DNA from: Drosophila persimilis
Taxonomy: Eukaryota; Arthropoda; Insecta; Diptera; Drosophilidae
Reading direction: 5' to 3'
Assembly (NCBI RefSeq): GCF_003286085.1
Contig: NW_020825350.1
Coordinates: 1,240,001 to 1,304,000, forward strand
DNA length: 64,000 bases
Shown: positions 42,076 to 53,938 of the stretch, piece by piece
Position numbering within the stretch: position 1 is the first letter of the stretch
How the letters are laid out: every line of letters starts with the position of its first letter
The notes under the pieces: generated by a model
Told to the model about the DNA's origin: nothing
Database searches by the model: none
What the model saw: only the letters and a program-made list of their open reading frames with translations
Made by a program: the position numbers and the translations under genes

Positions 42076-43186
42076 TGAGAAATAAGCCTCGTAGTTTTTA
42101 GTTCAATGTTCATGTATATTACAACTGCCCTATTCATACGCTCATGAGTGTATTGCACCGCTTAGGGAACTATTTTTACGCGCATAGCTGTGTTGTTATT
42201 GCTCGTGTCCAAAACATAGCTGTAATGTTCTCACAAGTATAGCTAAAGACCGCAGCTGCACACGCATACAACGATGTGTACCGTTTTGCATTGGACCGTC
42301 GCATCGCCCGATCTTTCAATTCCCTTTTTGGCTCGACTTCTTTTGAGGAGTGGAAGTTAGTCCAAATTTCTAGATGGAACCAACCGCACGCATAGTTTAT
42401 ACCGCCGCATAACATGTGTAACATAGCCACCCATATTAAATAACCAATATATGAAAATAAATAAGCTCAATATAGTAACAGATTATACAGTCCACTAATT
42501 CATAGCCAGGATTGTTATCAACAAAATTTTTTCTAAAATAGTAAAGCCTAACCTTATTAAAATGTCTAACAAACTTATCACTTTGCGTATAACTATACCT
42601 AAGGAGTTTGTTAGTTAACCAAGACCCTTAAACGAACTACTCAAATGGAAAGCTACAGAATTGAGACAATTCTTACTGTACAAAGGAATTTTCGTTTTTA
42701 AAAATGAACTGAAATGCGTATCAGCATTATGTTTTCCTTTTATTGCATTGCGGCTGTGGAGATAATGTTTTTTATCCCCAATCGGCCGACTAATTATTCC
42801 AATTAAATAAAACTCGGCGCAGAAATAAAATTGCGATATGTTCTTTAATGCGTGACATCCAAATTGCAAGTGTGGCTTGCCTGCCCTTTACATTGCCGCT
42901 CCGATCGCTAAGCGCAGCTTCGCTCGGCCGACGTCGGTAGGCAGACGCAAAGCGGAGATAGCGAAGAGCGAGCTGGCAGAGAGCGTTTAGCAGGGCAAGC
43001 AAGCGCAAAGCTTTAACAAACAAATGAGTGACATAGACATAAGTAACAAACAAAATAAGCGGCTGAGGGCCAAGAATTAGGTGCTATCTGGCAAGCAGCT
43101 AATCGGCTGGGTTCTGCTCCGAACAGCGGCTATAGGTTGTTGTGCTTCCCAAAGCTACGGGGATTTAATTAAGCGTCTCCCAGGGC
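42076..43186. other. Unassigned DNA between transposase and LINE fragments
   Basis: No gene. A GC-rich island at 42860-43000 contains CGCTCCGATCGCTAAGCGCAG-type partly palindromic sequence that may be LTR or regulatory DNA. No terminal repeats identified. Confidence 0.4.
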
Positions 43187-43784
43187 ATGTTAGACAATTT
43201 TGTAGAAAATGTTCCTCGTATTTTTGGAGACATTAGTATTTCTTATAATATTCACATCACGATATCCAAGTCCATCCTCAGCCCCATATGGAAATACGCA
43301 CTTCAAATTCATGGCATCGTGGCAAAAACCAACTTAAATAAAATTAGAGTTGCTCAGTCAAAAATTCTACGGCGAATATTCAATCCTCCATGGTACATAC
43401 GAAACAGCGACATCGAGAGGGACCTAAAGGTTCCCAAAGTGGGCGATGTTATACAACTACATGCAGCGAGGTACTTGCAACGACTTGGTGGTCACCCCAA
43501 TGTACTAGCCAGATGTCTAATTAACCCGCCAAGGAAAAGAAGACTCAAAAGGTGTCATCCACTGGATCTCCCTACTAGATCCCTCCTATAACATTTCATT
43601 AACTTTTTGTAAATAATGTACATATGTACCTTTTCCATATATGTAACATTAATTGTATGTACATATGTATCTCCTGTGATCAATTGTTTTTCCCCTTAAA
43701 TGTAAAACTAGATTAAGTTACCACGAAAGGTAGCAGTAAACTTGTTTACAATAAAATACAAATTTTCAACATGACAAAAAAAAA
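43187..43784 (+). pseudogene. Jockey-clade LINE ORF2 C-terminus and 3' end
   Basis: The frame 43187-43591 reads SILSPIWKYALQIHG ... VAQSKILRRIFNPPWYIRN ... LKVPKVGDVIQLHAARY, the conserved C-terminal region after the reverse transcriptase in jockey-clade LINEs. It is followed by a short 3' UTR with AATAAA (43752) and a short A tract (43776-43784). 5' truncated, as is usual after incomplete target-primed reverse transcription. Confidence 0.8.
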
Positions 43785-43793
43785 TATATATAT

Positions 43794-44659
43794 TGTAACG
43801 AACCTGCTTTTTGGGCTCGCTTGAGTTTGCTGGGCTTGCTCAGCGGTCGGCAGATTCGCAGCAACGTATTTTTATTGTTGCCCCCAACGACAAATGATAA
43901 GACTTTCCTTTTCTTTACTTGAATTTCGCTTTATTCGCAATTCTATTAGGACTTAGGGCTAGGTGTTACAATTTCTCTTAACTACCGATCTCCACCACGC
44001 GTGGGCTCTCGTCGGGTGTGGCAGCGTCGAGGCTACTGATTGGGGCAAGTTGACCTCCGCTATTGCTTTGGTCCGCCACCCAAATCCGCACTCCACGTCT
44101 CGCACTCCCCTCCTAGCTTCCGCCGGCGTACGGGGATCTTCACTTAATTTAGACTTACTCTGGGGGGCAGGCGGGGCCTGTCTGCCTGTTGCTACACTTC
44201 ACTACACTTCTTTGTTTCGTACCGGGTATCACTCTTGCGTTTCGACCGGGTCTCAACGTGCGCGCGCAATCACTTATCCACGGGAAAGAGACCCGCTTCG
44301 ACGCCGCAGCCTCCTTTTATAGCCCCTTGCCAGGCCCCGGCTCGGCGTCGGTAGTTTTCCATCGCCATCTCCTGGTTTCCACGGCCTTCGTAACGGGGCC
44401 TGGCCGGTGGCGTGATCCCGTGCCCTTATTTGGTCATGCGCCAGATTACTGCCGGCCCGATCCCGCCGTTTCCTTTGCCTCTCGTGTGTCTCTCTCTACG
44501 AGAGCAGGGCACTTCTCCTCTCGAGGCCCTAGGCCTCTTCGCCGCATCCGGATAACCGTGGGCATCTGGCCTGACCTTCGCCTTATCCGGCCAGCCGTCA
44601 GCTTTTATCCGACTGTGCTTTTGGTCGCACTCGGCCTGTGGGAACCATGGTTCCTCACA
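43794..44659 (-). repeat. A3 3' LTR
   Basis: 866 bp, the same subtype as A2. CArG box 44424-44433 (reverse). Purine tract beyond 44660. Confidence 0.93.
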
Positions 44660-45049
44660 CCCCCCTCTTTCTTCCCGCAGCGGAATACTTCCGTTTTCCG
44701 CGATCTCGTGACGGGGTGGGCTTTCCTCATTCAAACGGCCCGAAGTTGCGCGCGCCCTTGGTTGCACCTGGGATCACAGGCGTTCTGGCGCCCTCTGGCG
44801 CCTTTGCTCGGGCGGCGCTGCCAGCCCTTGCACTTTTCTGGCTGGCGCCGAATTCCGCCTATCGATAAGGTGTAGGGGCGCTTCTGCGATCCACTCGATA
44901 TTTCCTCCCAGTCAGTATTCCGTTTCTTTCTTCTCCGTCTTCTCTTTATTCATGTTCTTCCCGCGTGTTTTGCCTTTTCTTTTCTCCCCCTTTTTTCTTG
45001 TTTCTTCTGCCCCCCTTTTTCTTCTCCTCTTCTCATTTTTCCTTTATTT

Positions 45050-46025
45050 TTGTTCCCGGAACACCTCCGTGCGCGTGGCCGACATGGCGATGCGGTACCG
45101 CGTACCCCGCTCGCTCACCAGTTTTTTCACTCGCCTACCCACGAAGCGAATCTGGGTCTGTGCGCGGATCACCGCCGCCGGCCACTCCTCCCGCGGGATC
45201 GCCTTTCAGTGGCCCGTGGCTGCCGGTGCTGAGCTCTGCCGTTGCAGGGCCGGCCGCTTGGGTTTTGCATGGGGCTCCGGGCAGGAGGCCTGCCTCTTCA
45301 GGGCTGGGCGCTCGACCGCCCTCGACCTCTCCGGCGCGGGCCACACCCACGGCCCGCGTTCCCACGTCTCGACCTCCGCGTGTTCCGTCGCTGCCTCGTC
45401 TGCCTCCGCCGTCGCCATTCCTGCCGCTGTGGTCGCCGTTGCCGGGCCAGCCGCTGCTTCGTCCGTCGCCGCCTTCGCTGCCTCCGCCGTCGCCATTCCT
45501 GCCGCTGCGGTCGCCGTTGCCGGGCCAGCCGCTGCTTCGTCCGTCGCCGCCTTCGCTGCCTCCGCCGTCGCCATTCCTGCCGCTGTGGTCGCCGTTGCCG
45601 GGCCAGCCGCTGCTTCGTCCGTCGCCGCCTCGTCTGCCTCCGCCGTCGCCATTCCTGCCGCTGCGGTCGCCGTTGCCGGGCCAGCCGCTGCTTCGTCCGT
45701 CGCCGCCTTCGCTGCCTCCGCCGTCGCCATTCCTGCCGCTGCGGTCGCGGGATCAGGTTTGGGGTTTCTCCTCCGCGGGTCCCTGTCGTTGCTACCGAGG
45801 GGGCTCTCTTCCCACACCCGGGCGCCGGTCTCTGGCTGGGTCTCGCACGGGGCGGGCCCCGAGGCCCACGTGATGTGCAGGGTCTGATGGTGCCAAACCA
45901 TCCCCTGGCGCACGGCGGTCCGCACCTCCTGCGACACATATGGCCCTATTACGGCCGCCTCCGGTCCCCTCCATTGTGGCTGCTGCTGCCATTGCCCCTG
46001 CCCCTGCTGCTGTTGCTGCTGCTGC

Positions 46026-46061
<36 letters not shown>

Positions 46062-46870
46062 TGCTGCGGGTGCTGGTGCTGCTGCTCCTCCTCGGCCTGC
46101 GGTTGCCGCCTCTCGGGGCCCTCGTCGTCCTCGGCTTGTGGCGTAGGCTGCCACAACTCGCCTTCCTCCTACTCGGCCTGCTGCAGCCGCCGCTGCCATT
46201 CGGCCTCGAGGTTCGTGGCCCGCTCGCCCATAGCCTGGGGCTGCGCCCCCTCGGTCTCCGCCTCGTCGGTCCGGGACTGCATCGGCGGCAGCACCACTCG
46301 GAATGGCGGGGGTGGCGGCGCCTCGTCGCTCTCGTGGCCGGGCTCCTCCTTACTGGTGGCTCTTCCCGCCTGTCGCCGCCGCGCCTCCAGCGGCTCGTCC
46401 CTCCGCCGCCGAATCGTTTGTGCCGCCTCCAGCACCCGGTGGATCCGGCGCTTCTCCTCCGGCGTCGCCTCCTGGAACCTTCGTTTCCCCGCTTCGATCC
46501 GGTCGCGCAGGGTCAGCGGCCTTCTCAATCTGGCCTTCTCTTGAGCGGTTGGGGCGCGCGGACCGTCGGTGCATATGACATCGTCTTCGCTCTCCCCGGC
46601 ACCCTCGTCCGATGACACCGTCGGAGACACGGAGTCGTGGCGCGACGGCGCCGGCGATACCAACGGCGAGGCCAGCAGCTGGAGGAACTGGGAGCCATCG
46701 CACCAATCCTCCTCGTCGCCACGCGAGAGCAAGGACGCCCGTCGCTGACGAGAAGCATCGGCGCGATAGCCCCCTTCTCCTACTATCGCCTGCTGCTCCT
46801 CCAAGAAAGCCCTCAAATCCTCCATCTTCTTCTTCCCGTCCTCGTGGGTGAGCCGTTTTGTCTCCATTTT
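45050..46870 (-). pseudogene. A3 ORF3 with two nonsense codons
   Basis: Starts METKRLTHEDGKKK (about 46868) after an internal TATATA (about 46955). Same order as A1 ORF3: QLLASPLVSPAPS, Arg-rich region, polyQ (about 46000-46080), GPYVSQEVRTAVRQGMVWH core, Ala-rich array and EEWPAAV...EVFR tail. A TAG interrupts at about 46168 (QQAE-stop-EEGELW) and a TGA replaces Trp at about 45209. The frame is otherwise kept through both stops, so the damage is recent. Confidence 0.85.
45413..45802 (-). repeat. 78-bp coding repeat in A3 ORF3 (5 units)
   Basis: CGCCATTCCTGCCGCT begins at 45413, 45491, 45569, 45647 and 45725, always 78 bp apart; the last unit is partial. Expansion relative to A2 (3) and A1 (none) keeps the reading frame. 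Confidence 0.92.
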
Positions 46871-47352
46871 TTTTTCTTCTTTTTTTTTTTGCTGCGATTT
46901 CTCCTTGGTGATAATTACCTTCAAGTGTCCGCCGTTCCGTCTTCCACCCGCATATATACCCGCGTTGCATTACCAGTCGTTCCCTCTAACGGTGCCGGTG
47001 CGTCGGGATCGGTCTCTCTTGCCTGGTTCTAACGGTTGTTACGTGTGTGCTCATGGCCTCGTCTCTCTACCGGCCGCGCTCTCTAACGGCATCTTTCCCC
47101 TGGTTGGGTGAGTACCGACGCGCTCTCCGCTCACTATCCGACTTCGCCTTGTCTTTTTTTTTTGGATACTGTTGTGTTCTCGCCGCGTTTCTTTGTTGGC
47201 TGACGGATAATATTTTTCCATCTTTGATGGACCCACCCCCTTCCCATTTGTGCTTACGTATATTTCTCCTTTTATTTTAATTGCAATTTAACTCCCTGCC
47301 ACCGTCGACCTGTCTTCTTCATCCCGTGCTGATTGGACCCTCCTTGGCCTGG

Positions 47353-47404
47353 GTGAGTTCTCCCGACCCGGATGACTTTTACTTAACCCTTTCTCCCTTT
47401 CCAG
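47353..47404 (+). other. A3 antisense 52-nt intron
   Basis: Plus strand: CTGG/GTGAGTTCTC at 47353, ACTTAACCC, CCCTTTCCAG ending 47404; 52 nt. An additional antisense donor, GGTTGG/GTGAGTACC, lies upstream at 47108. Confidence 0.68.
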
Positions 47405-47880
47405 CTCGCCCTCTGCCCTCACTGCGGGTCGCTTGCCGCGATTCCGCTCGTGAACAACGGGTCCTCGGACCCTCCGCCCGGGCTGGAATCTTTGGCTCAC
47501 ATCCCAGGGCAACTACTACGCGCCCCCGGCCGGACTCTTTTGACCGGCGTCTCCCTCACACAGTGGCTCGGACCCGAGGGTCATCCGACTCCTCGCCCGG
47601 TAGACCACGCATGAGCGGCACCCGTCGTTCCGGCCCGACGCTCGTAGTTGCCCTGTGAGACCGCGTTGAGGCGTGAGCCTGGCCCCTGGGTTTTCTTTGG
47701 TCATCCGCTGCCTGAGATTACCCTCCCCGACCCCGGATTCGCCTCCCAGCTTTGGGGACGCGTTTCCTGTTCAGGTTTGCTGAGCTTTATTTTTCTTTAT
47801 TCCTACTAACTCTCACCCTTTTTTTTCCAGATCTTTCCAACCACGGCTTTCCTGCTCTTCCTTTTTTTTTTTATTTAGAT

Positions 47881-48030
47881 CTAAGTGCACCAGTCCGTCA
47901 CCCTGCGTGCTGACGAGTCTCGTGCGTGTCCTGCGCGGCACCCTTCCCCCGTGTCTAAGTGCACCAGTCCGTCACCCTGCGTGCTGACGAGTCTCGTGCG
48001 TGTCCTGCGCGGCACCCTTCCCCCGTGTCC
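47881..48030 (-). repeat. Tandem duplication in A3 post-pol region
   Basis: A block of about 75 bp (CTAAGTGCACCAGTCCGTCA to CTTCCCCCGTGT) occurs twice in a row; A1 and A2 have it once. Local slippage or repair event. Confidence 0.85.
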
Positions 48031-48117
48031 TGCGTGGCACCCTACCGTTCCTGGTCCTGCGTGACCCTTTTAGGGCGACCCACTCTATCCATTCCCCCTC
48101 ACCCCTGCGTCTCTCGC

Positions 48118-49362
48118 TCATCGGGCTGGGGTTTCAGGTCTCGTATGTGGGCCGTCCCAACACCTTTGATCACCCTCGGTGAACTGAGCGATCATGGTCT
48201 TTGTCGTTCTGTTTGTTCGCTCTGTCGGATTTTCTTGCGGCGTGTATGGCGCCGTAAACTGGTGGCGGACTCCTAGCTGCTCCAGAAATCTTTTAAACGC
48301 CCTGCCTGCAAACTGCACCCCATTGTCCGTAATGAAGACTTTGGGCGCCCCAAAACGGGCTATTAAGCGCTCTCGACAGGCCTTTATTAGTGCCTCGGCT
48401 GTGGCCTTCCTCAGCGGCACCAACTCGGTCCATTTTGAGAATCGATCCACTAGCACCAGCAGCATCGAGTTCCCATGCTTCGACCTCGGCAGAGGACCCA
48501 CAAAGTCCGCGCATACCGTTGCCCATGGTTCTTCCGGTACCTGTGTCAACATTTCCCCTGCCGCTTGTAGCTGACTTGGCTTAAAACGCAGACATAGTTC
48601 GCACTTCCGCACGTAAGCGCTCACGTCTCTGTACATCCCCGGCCAGTAATATCTTGCCGCCACCCGTGCCGCGGTTCTCCTTCCGCCGGCGTGGCCTGCT
48701 TCCGGGTTATCGTGGCTCTCCCTTAAAACCCTTTCTCGGGCATATTTCGGCACACATAACTTCCACGAGGCGACTTCTTCGCTCCCGGCCCGGTGCGGAA
48801 TGTGCCGGTACAAGTTCCCCCCCTTCTCCACATAGTCGGGGTACTTTGGGGCTTCTTTCCTGATCTTCTCGGCCATGCCCTCTAACCACTTGCAGGGCGG
48901 CTCGCCTACTGGCGGTGTTCCCTCCTCATTTCTTATTCGACGGCCTCGCTCCTCCACCGGTTGTCGGGAGAGTGCGTCGGCTACCACGTTGAGCTGTCCT
49001 TTCCTGTATGCGATTTCAAAGTCGTACTGCTGTAACTCTAATGCCCATCTCGCCACTCTTCCCGACGGACTTTCTATGCTATTCAACCATTTCAGAGCCA
49101 TGTGGTCCGTGACCACCTTGAAGCGATACCCTTCCAAGTATGGCCTCAACCGGCGTATGGCCCACACAATGGCCAGACATTCTTTCTCCGTCGCCGAATA
49201 GTTCCCTTCGGGTCCGTTTAGCGTCCTGCTAGCATATGATTTTACCCGCTCTCCCCTTTCCGTCTCCTGCGTGAGAATCGCGCCCAGCCCGTAATCACTG
49301 GCGTCTGTCTGCAGGATGAATTTCTTCGAGAAGTCAGGGCACGCCAGCACGGGGTCCACCAC
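48118..49362 (-). pseudogene. A3 pol fragment, RNase H and integrase
   Basis: Starts within RNase H (PVLACPDFSKKFILQTDASDY), keeps YSATEKECLAIVWAIRRLRPY, KVVTDHMALKWL, the integrase zinc module (SHDNPEAGH/CELC) and core (CADFVGP, ITDNGVQF, PTERTNR). After QRCWD an internal deletion joins to HTRPETPAR, removing the GPY/F module. It is the only family A copy here, besides A1, with a complete RNase H. Confidence 0.9.
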
Positions 49363-49410
49363 TAGTCTTCTCTTCTCCGTTTTCCTTTGTCCTACTATTT
49401 GTCGTTGTAG

Positions 49411-49428
49411 GCCCCACGTTGGGCGCCA
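49411..49428 (-). other. A3 primer-binding site (tRNA-Lys)
   Basis: TGGCGCCCAACGTGGGGC on the minus strand, two bases from the LTR end (49431). Confidence 0.95.
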
Positions 49429-49430
49429 GT

Positions 49431-50215
49431 TGTAACGAACCTGCTTTTTGGGCTCGCTTGAGTTTGCTGGGCTTGCTCAGCGGTCGGCAGATTCGCAGCA
49501 ACGTATTTTTATTGTTGCCCCCAACGACAACAAATGATAAGACTTTCCTTTTCTTTACTTGAATTTCGCTTTATTCGCAATTCTATTAGGACTTAGGGCT
49601 AGGTGTTACAATTTCTCTTAACTACCGATCTCCACCACGCGTGGGCTCTCGTCGGGTGTGGCAGCGTCGAGGCTACTGATTGGGGCAAGTTGACCTCCGC
49701 TATTGCTTTGGTCCGCCACTCAAATCCGCACTCCACGTCTCGCACTCCCCTCCTAGCTTCCGCCGGCGTACGGGGATCTTCACTTAATTTAGACTTACTC
49801 TGGGGGGCAGGCGGGGCCTGTCTGCCTGTTGCTACACTTCACTACACTTCTTTGTTTCGTACCGGGTATCACTCTTGCGTTTCGACCGGGTCTCAACGTG
49901 CGCGCGCAATCACTTATCCACGGGAAAGAGACCCGCTTCGACGCCGCAGCCTCCTTTTATAGCCCCTTGCCAGACCCCGGCTCGGCGTCGGTAGTTTTCC
50001 ATCGCCGTCTCCTGGTTTCCACGGCCTTCGTAACGGGGCCTGGCCGGTGGCGTGATCCCGTGCCCTTATTTGGTCATGCGCCAGATTACTGCCGGCCCGA
50101 TCCCGCCGTTTCCTTTGCCTCTCGTGTGTCTCTCTTTCCGAGAGCAGGGCACTTCTCCTCTCGAGGCCCTTGGCCTCTTCGCCGCATCCGGATAACCGTG
50201 GGCATCTGGCCTGAC
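49431..50215 (-). repeat. A3 5' LTR, outer end missing
   Basis: 785 bp remain; it stops at CTGGCCTGACC, about 100-120 bp short of the normal TGTGAGG end. CArG box 50064-50073 (reverse). Confidence 0.92.
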
Positions 50216-50660
50216 CCAATACAACAAGTGGGCGACCCAGTTGACGGCTCCTCGTACGCTTTCGAAAAATGTTTACAGCTTTTAGAGCGTTATGTCAGAA
50301 AGCCAACGAAAATATTGGAAACAATATATAGAAAAATTTACGAAGAAAGGTTTCCGACTTCCTCGCTTGACTCAGAACCTAAAATCTCCAATAAAGTTAA
50401 ACCTTTTAGGAGATGCAAATTGACAAAACATGAACCAAACAACTACTGCTATGTAGAAGGTTGTATACCTATTTATATTTATTGTATCAATTTTAGAAGA
50501 TTTTGACAGAACAGTTATATGGCGACGACTGATTAATTTGATGAACTTTTCTGATGAGCCCATTCCTTCATCCAGCTTAGGAACTTATTTAGTGGAGGCA
50601 GAACCCTCTCATACGGAAGAAGTATTTGCTTTAAGTCAAATGAATATAAGGCTATAGTAA
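50216..50660 (+). pseudogene. Transposase-like gene of a common insect family, C part
   Basis: Reads SSYAFEKCLQLLERYVRKPTKILETIYRKIYEE, which resembles the F-E-x-x-L-x-x-L-x-x-x-x-RKP segment near the C-terminus of the transposase-like proteins seen at 41143, then NNYCYVEGC and, after frame breaks, DEPIPSSSLGTYLVE. Whether it is the same copy split by A3 and the LINE, or a second copy, cannot be told. Confidence 0.5.
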
Positions 50661-50759
50661 CGACGATTTAGGCGAGCAAATAGTAATGCCATTGCTACAT
50701 CACGTACAAAATTAAGTTGGTTTGCGGAGACCGCAACTTATGATCTTCCCCTTGTTGTG

Positions 50760-51000
50760 TGATCCCCTCACGTGTTGAGTGCCTTCGCGCTCTCTATCCG
50801 TTTTCGCCGTCCTCTATCGTCCGTTCGCGCGTTTCGCCGTTCTTATCCCTTCTTTCTTTTGATATTGTTGTTTTCTCGCCGCGTTTCTTTGTTGGATATT
50901 GGATATATCAATGTTCCATCCTTGATGGATCCATCCTTCATGCTTAAGTTTATTTTCATTTTTATTTAAACCCTTCATTTTTGCTTATTTTAATTTGTAT
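50760..51000 (-). mobile_element. Diverged relic of a family A post-pol region
   Basis: TTGTTTTCTCGCCGCGTTTC and CATCCTTGATGGATCC match, with differences, A3 sequence at 47170-47235 (between pol and ORF3). The donor-like GAGTGCCTTCGCGCTCTC part corresponds to 47110-47140. An older related element. Confidence 0.6.
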
Positions 51001-51021
51001 TTAACCCTTTACTTAAGTTTA

Positions 51022-51744
51022 TTATACCCGATACGCAAAATGAGTATTGGGGTATATTAGATTTGTGGTAAAAGTGGATGTGTGTAACGTCCAGAAGGAA
51101 TCGTTTCCGACCCTATAAAGTATATATATTCTTGATCAGCATCAATAGCCGAGTCGATTGAGCCCTGTCTGTCTGTCCGTCCGTCCGTCCGTCCGTCTGT
51201 CCGTCTGTCCGTCCCCTTCAGCGCCTAATGCTCAAAGACTATAAGAGCTAGAGCAACGATGTTTTGGATCCAGACTTCTGTGATATGTCACTGCTACACG
51301 TATATTTCAAAACTTTGCCCCGCCCACTTCCGCCCCCACAAAGGGCGAAAATCTGTGGAATCCACAAATTCAAAGATACGAGAAAACTGAAACTGAAAAA
51401 CGCAGAATCGTAGAGGATGACTATATCTTCTAGAGTTCTAAAGCAGATCGTATAATTATTATAGCCAGAATCAAGAAAACAATTTCATTCTTTCTCGCTC
51501 TGTCTCTCTCTAACACACAGGTTTCATGGTCGGTTTTGCCAATTGCAAAATATCAGAACCTATAAGAGCTAGAGCAAACAAATTTGGTACCCACACTCCT
51601 GTGATATCGGAACTTGACCGTTTTGTGTCAAAATTTCGCCACACCCCCTTCCGCCCCCGCAAAGGACGAAAATCTGGGGCATCCACAAATCTCAGAGACT
51701 ATTAACGCTAGAGTAACCAAATTTGGTATCCGCACTTCTGTACA
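51022..51744 (+). mobile_element. DINE-1/INE-1, 3' truncated
   Basis: Starts TTATACCCGATACGC, has (GTCY)n at about 51168-51215, and follows the copy at 5391 closely to ATCCGCACTTCTGTA, where it stops against the LINE. The 3' hairpin is missing. Confidence 0.82.
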
Positions 51745-51749
51745 AAAAT

Positions 51750-52600
51750 ACGGTTTGATAATCTCATGTAGATTTGGTGAACTCGAATATCACCCGTTCT
51801 TGCATAGTGTCTTCTTACTCTTCTTTTCAGGCGTAAGAGTGCATCGGCACTTAGAGGAAGAATATCTTGTCGTCGTTGGCTTGGTGGGCAGTGTTTTGCG
51901 GGCGAAAATTACATTTCTCATAATTATTGAGATTGCATCTTCTATATCATCGGGGCTTTTTAATTCCGTGTTGAGGTTAATTCTACTATCCAGTTCAGCT
52001 TGAAATACTTCTCTAGGGAGAATTTGTTTCTTCATAGTTTTGGTTTGTGGCAGGTGATCCGAGGAGAGCTCATATATAATTTCGACTGACAGCTTATTTC
52101 GGGCAATCCCGTTGACAATGAAAAAGTCGAGAGCAGAAGGTGTAAGGCGAGTGTTGTATGAGTGTTGTTCGCATGTACTACTGACGATGCCCTTTTGCAA
52201 TCGCTTGCCTCGACAGAATGATCTGACGTTACCCCCACCATGGGTGCTCTGTTCCCAAGGCTAAGAAATAGTTGTTCAAAATCAGTTTTACTCCAAGGTT
52301 GGTTGGGAGGCAGGTATATTGAGGAGATCTTCATGCATCCACCATTAGTCGGCACACTCACGCTGGCTTCTTGTATGGTCATCCTGGACGTAGGTTCGTT
52401 CTGAGCATGAGCAATGGACGACCGTACAAAAAGAGCAGAGCCACTTTTCGATGTTCCACTGGGATGATCATATGTGTCTATGTTATCAACACTACATCGA
52501 TTTTATTAGCATTAATGAAAAGTCGAAGTTCTTCAATGTTCTTGACTAGCCCTCGGGCATAGCATACTCCGATTTTTAATTGAAGATTTTCCATTTTTAA
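51750..52600 (-). pseudogene. Jockey-clade LINE ORF2 endonuclease (minus strand)
   Basis: In two or more frames: VSVPTNGGCMKISSIYLPP ... WSKTDFEQLFLSLG (mid endonuclease), then TPSALDFFIVNGI and YELSSDHLPQ, the last catalytic SDH motif of APE-type endonucleases. The conserved GDxNAKH block between them is lost around 52230. Truncated at 51745 next to DINE-1; reverse transcriptase absent. Confidence 0.75.
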
Positions 52601-53752
52601 ATAAGCTTTTTTACCACGTCACGGAAGGCTTTGTTTGTCTCCATCGTACATTGAACATTTGATCCATTCTGCTATTTAGGTCGCTTATAGCTTTTTCTAA
52701 TTTATTAAAGCGGTAGTTTCGCGTATGTCCGAAATCTAAAGCACTGCACCAATTCTTTACTGTGCTTTGCCTTATCTCGGTTACTCTGTGCCTTCCAATT
52801 TGAGTAATCTTAAGTGCCTCTGAAATATTTGGTGTTTTCTTTAGGTTTACATAGAACATACTCTGTCTTGTTTTCAGGTTATTGATTTCTTAATCATCCT
52901 CTTCATTTATTTCAATATCATGCCAGTTTGGTAGTGAACGTGTGCTGATTTAATTGTTTTGGTACATTTGGATGGATATCTCGTATAATTAATCTGAACG
53001 GCGTATCCTCTCTCAACTGATGGTGCCAGAATTCACAATTTTGCTTTGTCAGCATATCAACAACTGTTCGAAAAGCTAGGGAATTTTTTGCATATATACG
53101 CGAGACACCAAATCTGGATGTGCGAATGTCATACTCATCAGCTGGAATTACAGTTTGCCCATTCTGTTAACTTGCGGCACGCAAATAGCTGCAGGTTTAG
53201 GCACTATGCTCGGCTGCTGCTCATTGCCAGCTTCCTTTGCTTCTTGCTCATGTTGATCTTCTTCGTCCAATTCTATGACAGATTACGCTTCTTCAGATAG
53301 CGCTGCATAGCGATTATCCAGAAGTGCTACTGAAGGGGTAGTAGGTGTATAATTTTGACGGCCCTTAAATGGGTATTTTTTTGGAGTAACTGGGTGTGTA
53401 GCTTCTTGGATTGTTTTTGAGACTTTGTCAGCTCTTTTTTGTTTTTAATTATAGAGACCATCGGCATCTGAAAGGTAAACTCTTTTCCTTGTGGTCATTT
53501 TTTGGATAAGCTTGAATTAGACGCCTCAGCTCTCGAGGTGCGCGGTAAAGAACATATGCTGCCAGTTACGGTATTTGCCATTGAGTAATTTACTTGACAG
53601 TTCCCTGTTGAAAAAGATAATGTGCTCGTGGAAATAGTGCTTGTGGTCGTTGCAATCAAGTAACTATTGCAGTTAGACGTTCCAATTGCCTTATATAGGT
53701 CTTCAGCCAAGCTGGCACTTAATTCTGCAGGTTCACCAGCTATTTTCCTCAT
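52600..53752 (-). pseudogene. Jockey-clade LINE ORF1 (minus strand)
   Basis: Reading leftward: MRKIAGEPAELSASLAEDL (53752), Ser/Thr-rich stretch, KEFTFQMPMVS, a middle segment with many stops, VERGYAVQIN with a following basic stretch, and MFYVNLKKTPNISEALKITQI with a damaged CCHC region (CSALDFGHTRNYR) around 52720-52860. This is the Gag-like ORF1 upstream of the endonuclease at 51750-52600, so together they are the 5' half of one LINE. Confidence 0.65.
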
Positions 53753-53938
53753 CTTGTCAGTCGCTGTAAGCTTATCACCAAGCTAGGAATGAATGATCAT
53801 TTGCTTATTACAAATTTGTGATTGCCCAGCATCAAGAATTCTGCTGCTAAGAAAAATGAGCTTTTGTTACCCTTCGTTTGCGGCGCGCGCAGGGCGAGGG
53901 AAAAAGCTTGCTCGCTGTACGTCAGCTTTCTTCGCTTA

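Larger units (their letters stand above)
43794..50215 (-). mobile_element. Family A LTR retrotransposon A3 (deleted)
   Basis: A copy with 3' LTR, ORF3, part of pol, primer site and most of the 5' LTR. Missing: gag, protease and RT (junction about 49378), part of integrase (junction about 48157) and the outer about 120 bp of the 5' LTR, which stops at 50215 against unrelated sequence. The left flank is the poly(A)/AT tail of a LINE; no target duplication can be checked. Confidence 0.93.

Noticed and set aside
42860..43000. GC-rich island as an LTR or promoter
   Set aside because: No terminal repeats, target duplication or TATA/poly(A) arrangement could be shown.
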